Assembly (NCBI GenBank): GCA_944324185.1
Contig: CALUVI010000010.1
Span: forward strand, 1 to 47,321
Length of the DNA: 47,321 nucleotides
Reading direction: 5' to 3'
DNA from: Candidatus Gastranaerophilales bacterium
GTDB taxonomy: Bacteria > Cyanobacteriota > Vampirovibrionia > Gastranaerophilales > Gastranaerophilaceae
Positions 1-7,822 of the stretch are shown here, in pieces (the first letter of the stretch is position 1; the number at the start of each line of letters is the position of its first letter). The notes beneath the pieces are model-generated. The model ran no database searches, was not told where the DNA came from, and saw only the letters and a list, made by a program, of their open reading frames with translations. A program made the translations under genes and the position numbers.

Positions 1-250
1 TTATTGCTATATCCTTGTCCGGAGTGAGCGCGGCTGTAAAATGTAACAATAATCGAACGACAGCGCACATTCCTTCCACAGCCGAGGAAGGTTAGGATGG
101 GGGTGAAGTTATATAAGCAGTCAATTTGAACCCCACCCGCATTTGTAGCTCACTAACGTTCGCACAACTGCGACCTCCCCAATCGGAGAGGTAAGCGCGT
201 TTATCCAGAGTAACAAGGATAGAGCGACAGCGCGCGTTCCCACGTACTTT
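1..250. repeat. Palindromic repeat copies, inverted relative to the 12.8 kb array
   Basis: This gene-free stretch carries at least one full unit of the repeat family found three times at 12802-13260, but in the opposite orientation. The block at 128-180 (CCCCACCCGCATTTGTAGCT and following) is the near-perfect reverse complement of 12830-12876. Two hairpins are visible: one at about 70-95 built from CCTTCC/GGAAGG, and one at 173-192 built from ACCTCC/GGAGGT. The anchor GACAGCGC.C.TTCC occurs at 59-73 and 226-240, a period of about 167 bp, so a second partial unit is present. No open frame here looks like a real gene. It is probably a non-autonomous REP/MITE-like element. Confidence 0.8.
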
Positions 251-293
251 TTGAGAATAGGAAATATAAATTCATCTGATTAATTTTCTGTTG

Positions 294-299
294 TATAAT
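294..299 (+). promoter_or_regulatory. -10 box upstream of rph
   Basis: A perfect TATAAT lies 23 bp before the rph start. At 17 bp spacing the -35 position reads TTCATC, which is weak. The SD (GGGAG) is at about 311-315. Confidence 0.5.
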
Positions 300-321
300 T
301 GAATAATGAAGGGAGTGTGGT

Positions 322-1017
322 ATGAGAATTGACGGAAGAGAAAATAATCAGCTTAGAAAAATTAAGTTTACGCATAATTTTACAAAACATGCATTAGGTT
401 CTGTTTTAACAGAATTTGGAGATACAAAGGTCATTGTAACTGCATCAGCTGAACTCAAGAAACCTAAGTGGATGGATGAGAATGACAACAGGGGATGGGT
501 AACTGCAGAATACTCACTTCTTCCGGCTTCCACTAATACGCGCTGCAAAAGGGAAAGAGAAAAGATTTCCGGTCGCACGCAGGAAATTCAGAGACTAATC
601 GGCAGAAGTCTCCGTGCCTGTGTTGATTTAGAAAAAATGTCCGGAGTTACAATAACAATTGATGCAGATGTTATTCAGGCTGACGGAGGAACAAGAACTG
701 CCAGTATCTGCGGGGGATTTTTAGCGCTAAGAGACGCTGTAGATAAGCTATTAGAATCAGGAGACTTAAAAGAAAATCCTATAATAGAACCAATCGGCGC
801 AATTTCCATTGGAATAGTTGACGGAGAAATCAAGCTGGATTTAAACTATGCAGAAGATTCACATGCCCGGGTTGATTCTAATGTAGTATTAACTCAAAGC
901 GGTAAAATAGTTGACTTCCAAACAACATCCGAGGGCGAACCTTATGAATTTGAAAGAATGGTTGAACTTTTCAATATAGCCAAATCAGGCATAGATACTA
1001 TAATCAAAATGTATTAG
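322..1017 (+). CDS. rph: Ribonuclease PH
   Basis: This is a phosphorolytic 3'-5' exoribonuclease that trims tRNA 3' ends using phosphate and releasing nucleoside diphosphates; it normally acts as a hexameric cytoplasmic ring. The 231 residues are close to the usual 235-245. Family blocks are visible in order: GDTKVIVTAS (33-42), GWVTAEYSLLPAS (58-70), RTQEIQRLIGRSLRA (85-99), DADVIQADGGTRTASICGG (114-132) with the phosphate-binding Arg of GTRTA, and LDLNYAEDSHARVDSN (172-187) with the catalytic Asp residues. The start follows GGGAG with good spacing. It is first in a co-directional group with the transporter and radical SAM genes. tRNA-Ile at the end of the window has no encoded CCA, the situation in which 3' trimming is needed. 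Confidence 0.96.
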   Translation: MRIDGRENNQLRKIKFTHNFTKHALGSVLTEFGDTKVIVTASAELKKPKWMDENDNRGWVTAEYSLLPASTNTRCKREREKISGRTQEIQRLIGRSLRACVDLEKMSGVTITIDADVIQADGGTRTASICGGFLALRDAVDKLLESGDLKENPIIEPIGAISIGIVDGEIKLDLNYAEDSHARVDSNVVLTQSGKIVDFQTTSEGEPYEFERMVELFNIAKSGIDTIIKMY

Positions 1018-1081
1018 TCCTGCTTATTGACGGCGCTTTTTGTTGCTTGTAAACTTGTAAATAGATGTGTGGAGAGACAAA

Positions 1082-2455
1082 ATGGAAGAAAACACTTTAA
1101 AAAAGTTTAACACTGCAAAATTTTTAAGTTTTGCACTGGGATTTTTCGGGCTGCAATTTGCCTGGCAGATGAGAATTATCCTATCAGGTCCTGTTACCGA
1201 AGATTTAGGCGCCGATCCGTTTTTGTTCGGCTTAATATGGCTTGCAGGTCCGTTTACCGGCATGGTTGTCCAGCCGGTTATCGGAGCGTTGAGTGACAAG
1301 ACTGAATCAATTTTCGGTAGAAGAAGACCTTACCTGCTTGGCGGAGCACTTCTTTCAGCAGTTGCTTTATGGGCGCTTCCTAATTCGCAGCTTATTACAA
1401 ACTTTATTTCTTCAACTCTTCATATAAAATTTCCGGAACTTGCAGCTTTATTCTTTGCAGCAATTATGATATGGATTCTGGATGCCTGCGTAAATATTGC
1501 GCAGGGTCCTTACAGAGCGCTTGTTCCTGATGTTGTTCCTCCTGAGCAGCATTCTATTGCAAATTCTTACATAAGCCTTGCAATAGGTCTCGGCTCAGTT
1601 GTTGCTGCAGGAACTGCCCCTTTCTTAAAATGGGCTTTTAATTACCAGATGTCTATAAATGCGCAATTTATTATGGCAGCTCTTGCTTTTGCTCTCGGTA
1701 TGAGCTGGACTTGTTTAACAATAAAAGAGAAAAGATACGTAAGAAAAGACGAAGAGAAAAAAGAAAAATTTAACATTATTACAGCTTTAAAAGAATTTTT
1801 TGCACTCTCTCCGGAAGTCGGTAAAATTTGCTGGATGCAATTTTTTACCTGGATCGGTACAATGTGTATGATGATTTATTTTACACAATACTGTGTACAC
1901 ACGGTTTTTGGAGTTCCTGACCTTTCTGATGTTTCGGAAGTCGTTAAGTCAAGCTATGATTCAGCTGTCCTTGCCGGAACCAATTTCTCTTCCGTATGTT
2001 TTGCTCTTTATAATCTCGTTTGCTTTATAGTTGCAATTCCTATCGGTGTATTATCCGTAAAATACGGTAATAAAAGGGTTCATATTCTATCAATGCTTTC
2101 AATGGCGCTCGCGTATCTTGGTATGGCATTTGTTTTCAATGTAAAACTCATTGCATTATTTATGGCGATTGCAGGTATCGGCTGGGCAAGTATTTGCGCT
2201 CTTCCGTTTGCAATGCTCTCTCAATTTATAAAACCGGGAACAGAAGGCTCTGTTATGGGTATCTTTAATATATTTATTGCAGGTCCGCAGGTATTTGTCT
2301 GCACTCTGGTTTCTTGGATTATTAACAAATGCAGCTTTAACGTCATAGGAGGTGTTAATTATCACTGGGAATACACATTTATAATCGGCGCTATTTGCTT
2401 TATTACAGCTTGTATAATAGCTGCAGGCGTAAAAGAAAAAACTGTCAGAGGGTAA
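1082..2455 (+). CDS. MFS transporter, SLC45/sugar:cation symporter type
   Basis: This is a polytopic inner-membrane transporter of 457 residues with about 12 hydrophobic segments. After TM2 it has GALSDKTESIFGRRRPYLL, which matches the SDRT-x-S-x-FGRRRP signature of the sucrose/maltose SLC45 and GPH-like branch of the major facilitator superfamily. That points to proton- or cation-coupled uptake of a di- or oligosaccharide, but the substrate cannot be read from sequence. A central hydrophilic loop (about 215-235, rich in Lys and Glu) separates the two six-helix halves. I chose ATG 1082 because GGAGAG lies just ahead; an in-frame GTG at 1067 is the alternative. The next gene starts 4 nt after the stop, so the two are probably cotranscribed. 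Confidence 0.85.
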   Translation: MEENTLKKFNTAKFLSFALGFFGLQFAWQMRIILSGPVTEDLGADPFLFGLIWLAGPFTGMVVQPVIGALSDKTESIFGRRRPYLLGGALLSAVALWALPNSQLITNFISSTLHIKFPELAALFFAAIMIWILDACVNIAQGPYRALVPDVVPPEQHSIANSYISLAIGLGSVVAAGTAPFLKWAFNYQMSINAQFIMAALAFALGMSWTCLTIKEKRYVRKDEEKKEKFNIITALKEFFALSPEVGKICWMQFFTWIGTMCMMIYFTQYCVHTVFGVPDLSDVSEVVKSSYDSAVLAGTNFSSVCFALYNLVCFIVAIPIGVLSVKYGNKRVHILSMLSMALAYLGMAFVFNVKLIALFMAIAGIGWASICALPFAMLSQFIKPGTEGSVMGIFNIFIAGPQVFVCTLVSWIINKCSFNVIGGVNYHWEYTFIIGAICFITACIIAAGVKEKTVRG

Positions 2456-2459
2456 TTTA

Positions 2460-3866
2460 ATGGAGAATAATAAAAAAGGAAGAGTCTTTTTTATTTATCC
2501 CCCGTCTCCGGTTTTGAACAGAGAGGACAGGTGTCAGCAGCCTACGGAGGATTTGCTTGTAATTCCTCCTCTGCCGCCTACGGATTTAATGTATCTGGCA
2601 GCTATTGCGGAAGAATGCGGATATGAAGCAAAAATCAAAGATTATAGCCAGGGCGGAGATTTTTTGAAAGAATTAAGAGAGTTTAATCCGCATTTTCTTG
2701 TTGTAAATGTTGCAACACCAACTTTTCTCTCCGATATGGGCTGGATAAGGCAAGCAAAGGAAGCTATACCTGCAATTATAACAATTGCAAAAGGCGCTCC
2801 GTTTTTAACTTACAATACTAATGCAATCTATGAAAATCCTTTTCTTGACTATGTAATTATGGGTGAAGCAGAGTTTACTCTGAGAGATATTTTAAACGGA
2901 GTTCCGGATGAGGACATTTTAGGAATTTGTTACCGCAAAAATTTTCAGGCTGAGAAAAATGAAAAGAGACCTTTTATTGAGGATTTAGATCTTTTGCCTT
3001 TTCCTGCAAGACATCTTGTCGACAATTCACACTACAGACGTCCTGATAACGGAAAAGTTCAGGCTGTAATAAAAGTTGCCCGCGGATGCCCTTTCCATTG
3101 CTTTTTCTGCCTTGCAACACCTGTTTCCGGCTCAAAGGTACGGGTAAGATCTGCCGAAAACATTATTGCTGAAATAAAAGAATGTGTTGAAAAATATAAC
3201 ATTAGAAACTTTCTTTTCTGGTCAGATATTTTTAATCTGAATAGAGACTGGACAATTGATTTATGCAAAAAAATTATAGACAGCGGTTTAAAAATCACGT
3301 GGTCATCAAATACAAGGGCGGATACAATGGATGATGAGATGGCTAAAATGATGTACAAATCCGGCTGCAGGCTTGTGAGTATTGGCGTAGAGAGCGGTTC
3401 GCAAAAAATGCTTGATTGTATCGGGAAAAAAATTACACTGGATAACATTAGAAATACGGTCAAAATTCTTAAAAAGAATAAAATAAAAATCTATAACTAT
3501 TTTGTAATAGGGCTACCGTGGGAAACGGAGGAAACCGTAGAAGAAACTATAAAATTTGCAATAGAGCTTGACAGTAACTTTATAAGTTTTTATACGGCAA
3601 CTCCGCTTCCCGGAACAAAGTTTTTTGCGTACGCTATGATGAATAAGCTTACAGAAGGCAATATGGATTTTAGAAGTGCGTACTATGCTCCGGTCGTAAA
3701 ATCCCATGAACTTTCTAAAGAAAGAATCTTTGAACTTCACAAACAAGCTGTAAGGCGGTTCTATCTTAGACCTGAATTTATCCTGAAAACCCTGCTATCT
3801 TTGAGAAGTTTTGCAGAATTCAAGAATTATTTCATTGCAGGAATTAATCTTCTTTATCATAAATAG
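2460..3866 (+). CDS. B12-binding-domain radical SAM protein
   Basis: The 468-residue protein has an N-terminal Rossmann-type cobalamin-binding domain (about 5-150) followed by a radical SAM core. The [4Fe-4S] motif CxxxCxxC is at Cys210, Cys214 and Cys217 (GCPFHCFFC). After it come GVESGSQ and VIGLPWETEET, typical of the TIM-barrel SAM site. In the B12 domain the usual DxHxxG loop reads DYSQGG (61-66), so the lower-axial His is missing; cobalamin may bind base-off or the domain may be vestigial. Members of this class catalyse methylations or rearrangements, often in lipid or natural-product pathways; the substrate is unknown. It lies 4 nt after the transporter, hinting at a shared pathway. 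The last 50 residues form a basic, hydrophobic tail that may touch the membrane. Confidence 0.85.
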   Translation: MENNKKGRVFFIYPPSPVLNREDRCQQPTEDLLVIPPLPPTDLMYLAAIAEECGYEAKIKDYSQGGDFLKELREFNPHFLVVNVATPTFLSDMGWIRQAKEAIPAIITIAKGAPFLTYNTNAIYENPFLDYVIMGEAEFTLRDILNGVPDEDILGICYRKNFQAEKNEKRPFIEDLDLLPFPARHLVDNSHYRRPDNGKVQAVIKVARGCPFHCFFCLATPVSGSKVRVRSAENIIAEIKECVEKYNIRNFLFWSDIFNLNRDWTIDLCKKIIDSGLKITWSSNTRADTMDDEMAKMMYKSGCRLVSIGVESGSQKMLDCIGKKITLDNIRNTVKILKKNKIKIYNYFVIGLPWETEETVEETIKFAIELDSNFISFYTATPLPGTKFFAYAMMNKLTEGNMDFRSAYYAPVVKSHELSKERIFELHKQAVRRFYLRPEFILKTLLSLRSFAEFKNYFIAGINLLYHK

Positions 3867-3903
3867 GTCTTACTCACTTGTCAGAGATATTTACCCCGCC
3901 CCT

Positions 3904-5139
3904 TCATCCCTTTAAACCCGGTTCGGCGTCAGAACCTGTAATCTTCTTTCTCAGGACAAAAGTTAGCTTAGGAAGCGCAACCGCAAGCAAAATACTGCTA
4001 ATTCCGACGTTTGCCAGAATATTTGCTGATTTTACCATAAGAGCTTTTTTTGCGTATTTATCTATATTATTTGTTGCTTTTGCTTCTTTTGCAAATTTTT
4101 CCACTTCTGTTAAGAATTTTTCAATTCGTTTTTCGTCAACATAGGCTCTCGGGTCTCTCACCCTACTTTTTAAATATCTGACCCCGCAATATTTTTCGCA
4201 CAGTTTGGAAATTTGCGAATCTGGATTCTTATCAAGATAATCAATATAATTTCCTTTTGGAATATTTAAAGTTCCATCCTTTATAGAGTTAATAAAGGTT
4301 TTGTCATTCATTAGCATTGGATCAAGGTTGACATTTGTGTTAAATAATTTCCCTGAAATAGAGTCAAATCCTTTTGCAATCCAGATTGGAGCCACAAAGT
4401 TTAAAAACATCATCATTGTCATCTTAAACCCGTTTTCAAGTTTTTCGTATTTATTTCTTGCAGTTCCGACACGCCCGATTGTAAGCCCGCCGTCAGTTAC
4501 AGCCATTTTATTAACCGTTGACATATTTGCAAGCGCTGATACAATACCCTTGAAAGAAGGATTAGAACTGTCGGCAGGAAGCTGATAAGTTCTCTCTGCA
4601 GCCATAGTTTTTTCTACAATCGGTTTAACTGCCTCCTGTTTTTTCTTAAGCTTCGCTGTCAGAGCAAAATTGGATTTAGGTAGAATATATCCCATAAGCA
4701 GGACAGGAATTGCAGTCGATAGCACAAATTTGCCGGCAAGAAGCTTCTGGTATTTTGATTTATTGCTTAAAACTTTTTCCAGACTCTTAACCTCATCCGG
4801 CGCCGACTTTCTAAACTTATCAATATTATACTTAAGCCCCTGTTTGCCGTCCTCTTTCAATAAATTAACATTTACCTCCGGATCAAATCCGGATTTTCTA
4901 ATCATCCAGTCACAAACCTTGTTCATAACAGGGATTCCTCCCAGCCATACAATAGACGAGCCGTACTCATCTATTGTACGTTCCCTTAAAGCATTGTTTG
5001 CCATCTGTTTGGAATCTTTGAGGTTCTGATTATAAGTCATTCCGATTTTTACAGGGTTCTCAATCCCGCAATCACGTACAATAAGAGGGTAAATACTGGA
5101 ATTATTCCCTATTGCAGATATTATATTTACTAATGACAT
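3904..5139 (-). CDS. Orphan membrane protein with a long structured leader
   Basis: I do not recognise a named family. The 411-residue protein has hydrophobic stretches at about 134-155 (KFVLSTAIPVLLMGYILP), about 240-260 (MTMMMFLNFVAPIWIA) and near the C-terminus (ILANVGISSILLAVALP), so it is probably an integral membrane protein with a basic C-terminal tail. A PSFKG sequence occurs inside it near residue 200, echoing the N-terminal motif of other orphans in the window. The start (ATG at 5139) has AAGGAG about 11 nt upstream. It is preceded by about 170 nt of leader RNA that encodes a short His-rich peptide (5220-5297). It reads on the strand opposite the radical SAM gene, with a 37-bp convergent gap. 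By hydrophobic layout it resembles the pair at 42.2-44.4 kb. Confidence 0.75.
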   Translation of the reverse strand: MSLVNIISAIGNNSSIYPLIVRDCGIENPVKIGMTYNQNLKDSKQMANNALRERTIDEYGSSIVWLGGIPVMNKVCDWMIRKSGFDPEVNVNLLKEDGKQGLKYNIDKFRKSAPDEVKSLEKVLSNKSKYQKLLAGKFVLSTAIPVLLMGYILPKSNFALTAKLKKKQEAVKPIVEKTMAAERTYQLPADSSNPSFKGIVSALANMSTVNKMAVTDGGLTIGRVGTARNKYEKLENGFKMTMMMFLNFVAPIWIAKGFDSISGKLFNTNVNLDPMLMNDKTFINSIKDGTLNIPKGNYIDYLDKNPDSQISKLCEKYCGVRYLKSRVRDPRAYVDEKRIEKFLTEVEKFAKEAKATNNIDKYAKKALMVKSANILANVGISSILLAVALPKLTFVLRKKITGSDAEPGLKG

Positions 5140-5310
5140 TTTTTAAATTTCTCCTTGGTAATCGTACTCTTTACATTCTCTCTTGAATATCCCGAAAGAG
5201 CCGAGTGGGGAAAGGAGTTTTAGAAGAGAAGCACAAAAACTCCGAGCCCTTCCGGGTTCGCATGAGTATGATGATGTCTCTTTAAAGTTAATGCCATTAT
5301 TCTTTCCTTT
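5140..5310 (-). promoter_or_regulatory. Structured 5' leader (putative attenuator/riboregulator)
   Basis: The transcript leader of the 3904-5139 gene can fold. An inner hairpin pairs 5236-5243 with 5214-5221 (GGAGUUUU/AAAACUCC, 8 bp, loop 14 nt) and may extend through GGG/CCC (5208-5210 with 5247-5249). An overlapping, partly competing stem pairs 5249-5256 with 5191-5198 (CCCGGAAG/CUUUCGGG, one G-U). The stop codon of the leader peptide sits inside the inner stem. No U-tract follows, so it does not look like a Rho-independent terminator; translational or Rho-type control is more likely. A bare ATG-TAA start-stop unit lies at 5171-5176. The function is inferred from geometry only. Confidence 0.5.
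5220..5297 (-). CDS. His-rich leader peptide, 25 aa
   Basis: This is a short open frame starting with ATG at 5297, preceded by AGGAAAG. It encodes 25 residues beginning MALTLKRHHHTHANPEG, then LGVFVLLF, and stops at TAA 5220-5222. Four of residues 8-12 are His, the arrangement known from the his-operon leader peptide of enterobacteria, where ribosome stalling at His codons switches RNA folding. Its stop codon falls in an 8-bp hairpin and the main gene starts 80 nt further on. The downstream gene is not a recognised histidine gene, so what is controlled is open. Expression is unproven; chance cannot be excluded for an ORF this short. Confidence 0.5.
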   Translation of the reverse strand: MALTLKRHHHTHANPEGLGVFVLLF

Positions 5311-5316
5311 TTTACA

Positions 5317-5344
5317 ATAATATCATGAAGCATGTATTTGTAAA
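5317..5344 (-). promoter_or_regulatory. Promoter of the leader/orphan gene
   Basis: On the minus strand, -35 TTTACA (5339-5344) and -10 TATTAT (5317-5322) are separated by 16 bp. Transcription would start near 5310, about 13 nt before the leader-peptide ATG. The -35 overlaps the edge of the 34-bp palindrome at 5342-5375. Confidence 0.55.
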
Positions 5345-5375
5345 GGGCTACAGCGTATATACGCTGTAGCCCTTT
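5342..5375. terminator. Perfect 34-bp palindrome, likely terminator of the GH13 gene
   Basis: The arm AAAGGGCTACAGCGTAT (17 bp) is followed directly by its exact reverse complement, giving a gap-free 34-bp palindrome 21 bp beyond the stop of the GH13 gene. Only a short U-run follows. It could be a hairpin terminator, or a dimeric operator because it touches the -35 of the next promoter. Confidence 0.6.
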
Positions 5376-5396
5376 TAGATGTTTAAGTTTTTTACA

Positions 5397-7697
5397 TTAT
5401 TTGATTTTCTTTAAGATTGTGAAACTATTCGGTGCAAGTGAAAGATTTTGATTATTATGTGTAATATTTCTCTTAGCGTTTGAATATCCGGATCCGCCGT
5501 ATTCTTTAGCGTCACTGTTGAATATTTCCTGCCATGTACCATATTTAGGGAACCCCGCATAATTATAAGTATGGCTATGGAAGCCCTGCCCGAAGTTCTT
5601 GATTATCAAAAGTTCTTCACCATCAAGCTTCAACTGATGAGCATGAACCATATGGTAATTATCTTTGTAAGTCGCAATCATCTCACCCTTAGCCAGAACC
5701 GGATATTTGTCCAGAAGCTCTCTCAAATCAGCATTAAATTCTATCATCTGGTCATCTATGTCTCTAAACATACCTTCCGGCTCAACAGTACCGAGAGTTG
5801 ATTCAGGACGCGCAACGGCTTCCAGGGTGTCATACCCTTTTTTCTTAATTTCTTCTTTTACAAGGTTCGGATTATCTTTTCTCTTTGCTTTATCATCAGA
5901 AAGCTCACGGAAGAATTTGAAGTAAGATAAATCCATTTCATCATCACCCTGGAAGAACATCTTCGGACCGGGTGTTGTCATTATAGTTCCAAGCATGATT
6001 TTTTGTTTTGCAAATGCTGTTTTAAATACATCTGTTAATTCCTGCTTGGAGATAAATCTATGAATACCGTAATTTCTTTCTGCTTCAGCAAGCTTTTCAT
6101 CAGACATTTTTGCAAAATCTTTGGATACAACTAATTCTGCAAGATCCTGGGCTGCTTTTGCTGCATTCTGTCCCTTTTCTGCATCGTCTAGACCGTTTAC
6201 GTTAAAGAATAAACCGAGGTGACGGCTCATATATTTAGGAATAAATCTTGTACCATCTTCGTTTCCGATTTCATCATGGCTGTATGCGTATTTTACACGG
6301 TAATGAGATGTTTTGATATATTTATCCAGATCATCTATTGTAAATCTGTTAGGTTCAAGTGCAGCTCTGCTTACCGCATCTTTATACTGAGAATCCCACT
6401 CGCTGTCAAATCCGATACTCCAAGGGTATGTAAGCCACCCTTTTGTAATATTATCCACGCTTGAATCTATAAAATTGAGTTCACCGGCATGGTCTGCATT
6501 AGGATTTTTGTAATAGCTTGTAATTGAATGACGTTTTTTCTCATGGTCTTCTGCAATTAAAAATACATTAGGAGCATGCTCGTTAAGTTCGACGGCAATC
6601 TGTCTTAAAAGGTAATCAGAACCTGTTTTGTTAGTTAAATCAAATCTCAAGCCGTCAACTTTAAATTCTGTTGCCCACCAGAGAGCGGCGTTTGTCATCC
6701 AGTCGCGGACATATCTGTTATCTTTTCCTTCATAATTTAAAAGATTACCGAACTCTCCCGGACCTTTTATATAAGGTCCTGTTTGTGCAAGGTAATCTCC
6801 GTCAGGTCCCATGTGGTTTGGTACCATATCTATAATAACATTCAAACCTTTACCGTGGGCATGGTCGATTAATTCTTTTAATTGTTCAGGAGTTCCGAGA
6901 TTTGAATTTACTGCAAATTTGTCTACTCCGTCGTATCCCCACTGCTTGGAAAATGTATTTTCAATAGGCATAAGCTCAATTGCGGTTGCAATGCCTTTTC
7001 TTGCGATTTCATCAATTCTGGCCTTTGCACTTTCAAATGTGCCTTCTTTTGTCAGCGTAGGAATATTAACTTCATCTATAATAAGCTTTTCCAAGCCTCT
7101 TAAAGGTTCGTTTCCTTTTCTTACAATTCTTCTCGGGTCTTTGCCTTCTAACCAGCCGGTGTTTTTCCACTTGTATCCATCCGGATTATAAACCGTACTC
7201 CAGCCGTGAATATTATCCTGCTTCTTAGAATACGGATCTTTTACCATATTTACCTGATTATCTTTTGTTACGATAATATAGCGGTATTTGTCTCCGGGTT
7301 TTGCCTGAACATTATCAACCTGAAAAACACCGTCACCTTTATTTTCCATAGGAAAAACTCTTGATTTACTGTCAATAGGCTTTGCTTCAATATTTCCTGC
7401 AGCTGCAGAAGCACCGGCTGCGGCTCCGGCAAGTCCTAAAACAGTAATAAATCTTTCTCGAATATTTGCCAATTTTACGGCTGCATTTTCTGCAACTTCT
7501 ACAAATACTGCTTTTGCATCCGGAAAAGAGAACAATTTAAAATTAGTTGTTCCGGATTTCTTTAAATAATTGGCACCCCAGCTTGCATGTTCTGCCCAGT
7601 TACGTCTAAACGCAGGGTAACTGTAATTTTGATCTTTTGATTTCTTAATTGTCCGATTGTTTGTTCCGAATGTAACACCAATGTTTTCAACTTTCAT
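5397..7697 (-). CDS. GH13 alpha-glucan enzyme (branching enzyme / TreZ-like)
   Basis: This alpha-amylase-superfamily enzyme (766 aa) acts on alpha-1,4-glucans. After an N-terminal CBM48-like beta domain, the catalytic barrel shows region I DMVPNH (290-295), region II GLRFDLT with nucleophile Asp353, region III IAEDH with acid/base Glu383, and region IV SHDEIGN with His474-Asp475. The AIELMPIE and WGYDGVD blocks are typical of branching enzymes and malto-oligosyltrehalose trehalohydrolases; I cannot decide between them. Oddities: the N-terminus reads MKVENIGVTFG, sharing a short motif with orphan proteins here, and the CBM48 region is interrupted at about 72-110 by an Ala/Gly-rich hydrophobic insert (VLGLAGAAAGASAAAG). 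ATG 7697 has AGGAG 8 nt upstream; a longer frame to 7715 lacks support. Confidence 0.85.
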   Translation of the reverse strand: MKVENIGVTFGTNNRTIKKSKDQNYSYPAFRRNWAEHASWGANYLKKSGTTNFKLFSFPDAKAVFVEVAENAAVKLANIRERFITVLGLAGAAAGASAAAGNIEAKPIDSKSRVFPMENKGDGVFQVDNVQAKPGDKYRYIIVTKDNQVNMVKDPYSKKQDNIHGWSTVYNPDGYKWKNTGWLEGKDPRRIVRKGNEPLRGLEKLIIDEVNIPTLTKEGTFESAKARIDEIARKGIATAIELMPIENTFSKQWGYDGVDKFAVNSNLGTPEQLKELIDHAHGKGLNVIIDMVPNHMGPDGDYLAQTGPYIKGPGEFGNLLNYEGKDNRYVRDWMTNAALWWATEFKVDGLRFDLTNKTGSDYLLRQIAVELNEHAPNVFLIAEDHEKKRHSITSYYKNPNADHAGELNFIDSSVDNITKGWLTYPWSIGFDSEWDSQYKDAVSRAALEPNRFTIDDLDKYIKTSHYRVKYAYSHDEIGNEDGTRFIPKYMSRHLGLFFNVNGLDDAEKGQNAAKAAQDLAELVVSKDFAKMSDEKLAEAERNYGIHRFISKQELTDVFKTAFAKQKIMLGTIMTTPGPKMFFQGDDEMDLSYFKFFRELSDDKAKRKDNPNLVKEEIKKKGYDTLEAVARPESTLGTVEPEGMFRDIDDQMIEFNADLRELLDKYPVLAKGEMIATYKDNYHMVHAHQLKLDGEELLIIKNFGQGFHSHTYNYAGFPKYGTWQEIFNSDAKEYGGSGYSNAKRNITHNNQNLSLAPNSFTILKKIK

Positions 7698-7822
7698 TCC
7701 AAAATCTCCTAACACACACTGTTTATATACTCTTGATTTATTGTTTTTTTACACATTTTTTACTTCTCTTTTTCACACACACTTTATATTATTAATAAAA
7801 CGCATAAAAATCTTTTTTGCTA

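Noticed and set aside
5191-5256. Rho-independent terminator or SRP-type RNA in the orphan leader
   Set aside because: No U-tract follows the stems and no SRP GNRA/asymmetric-loop signature is recognised; a leader with a short ORF explains it better.
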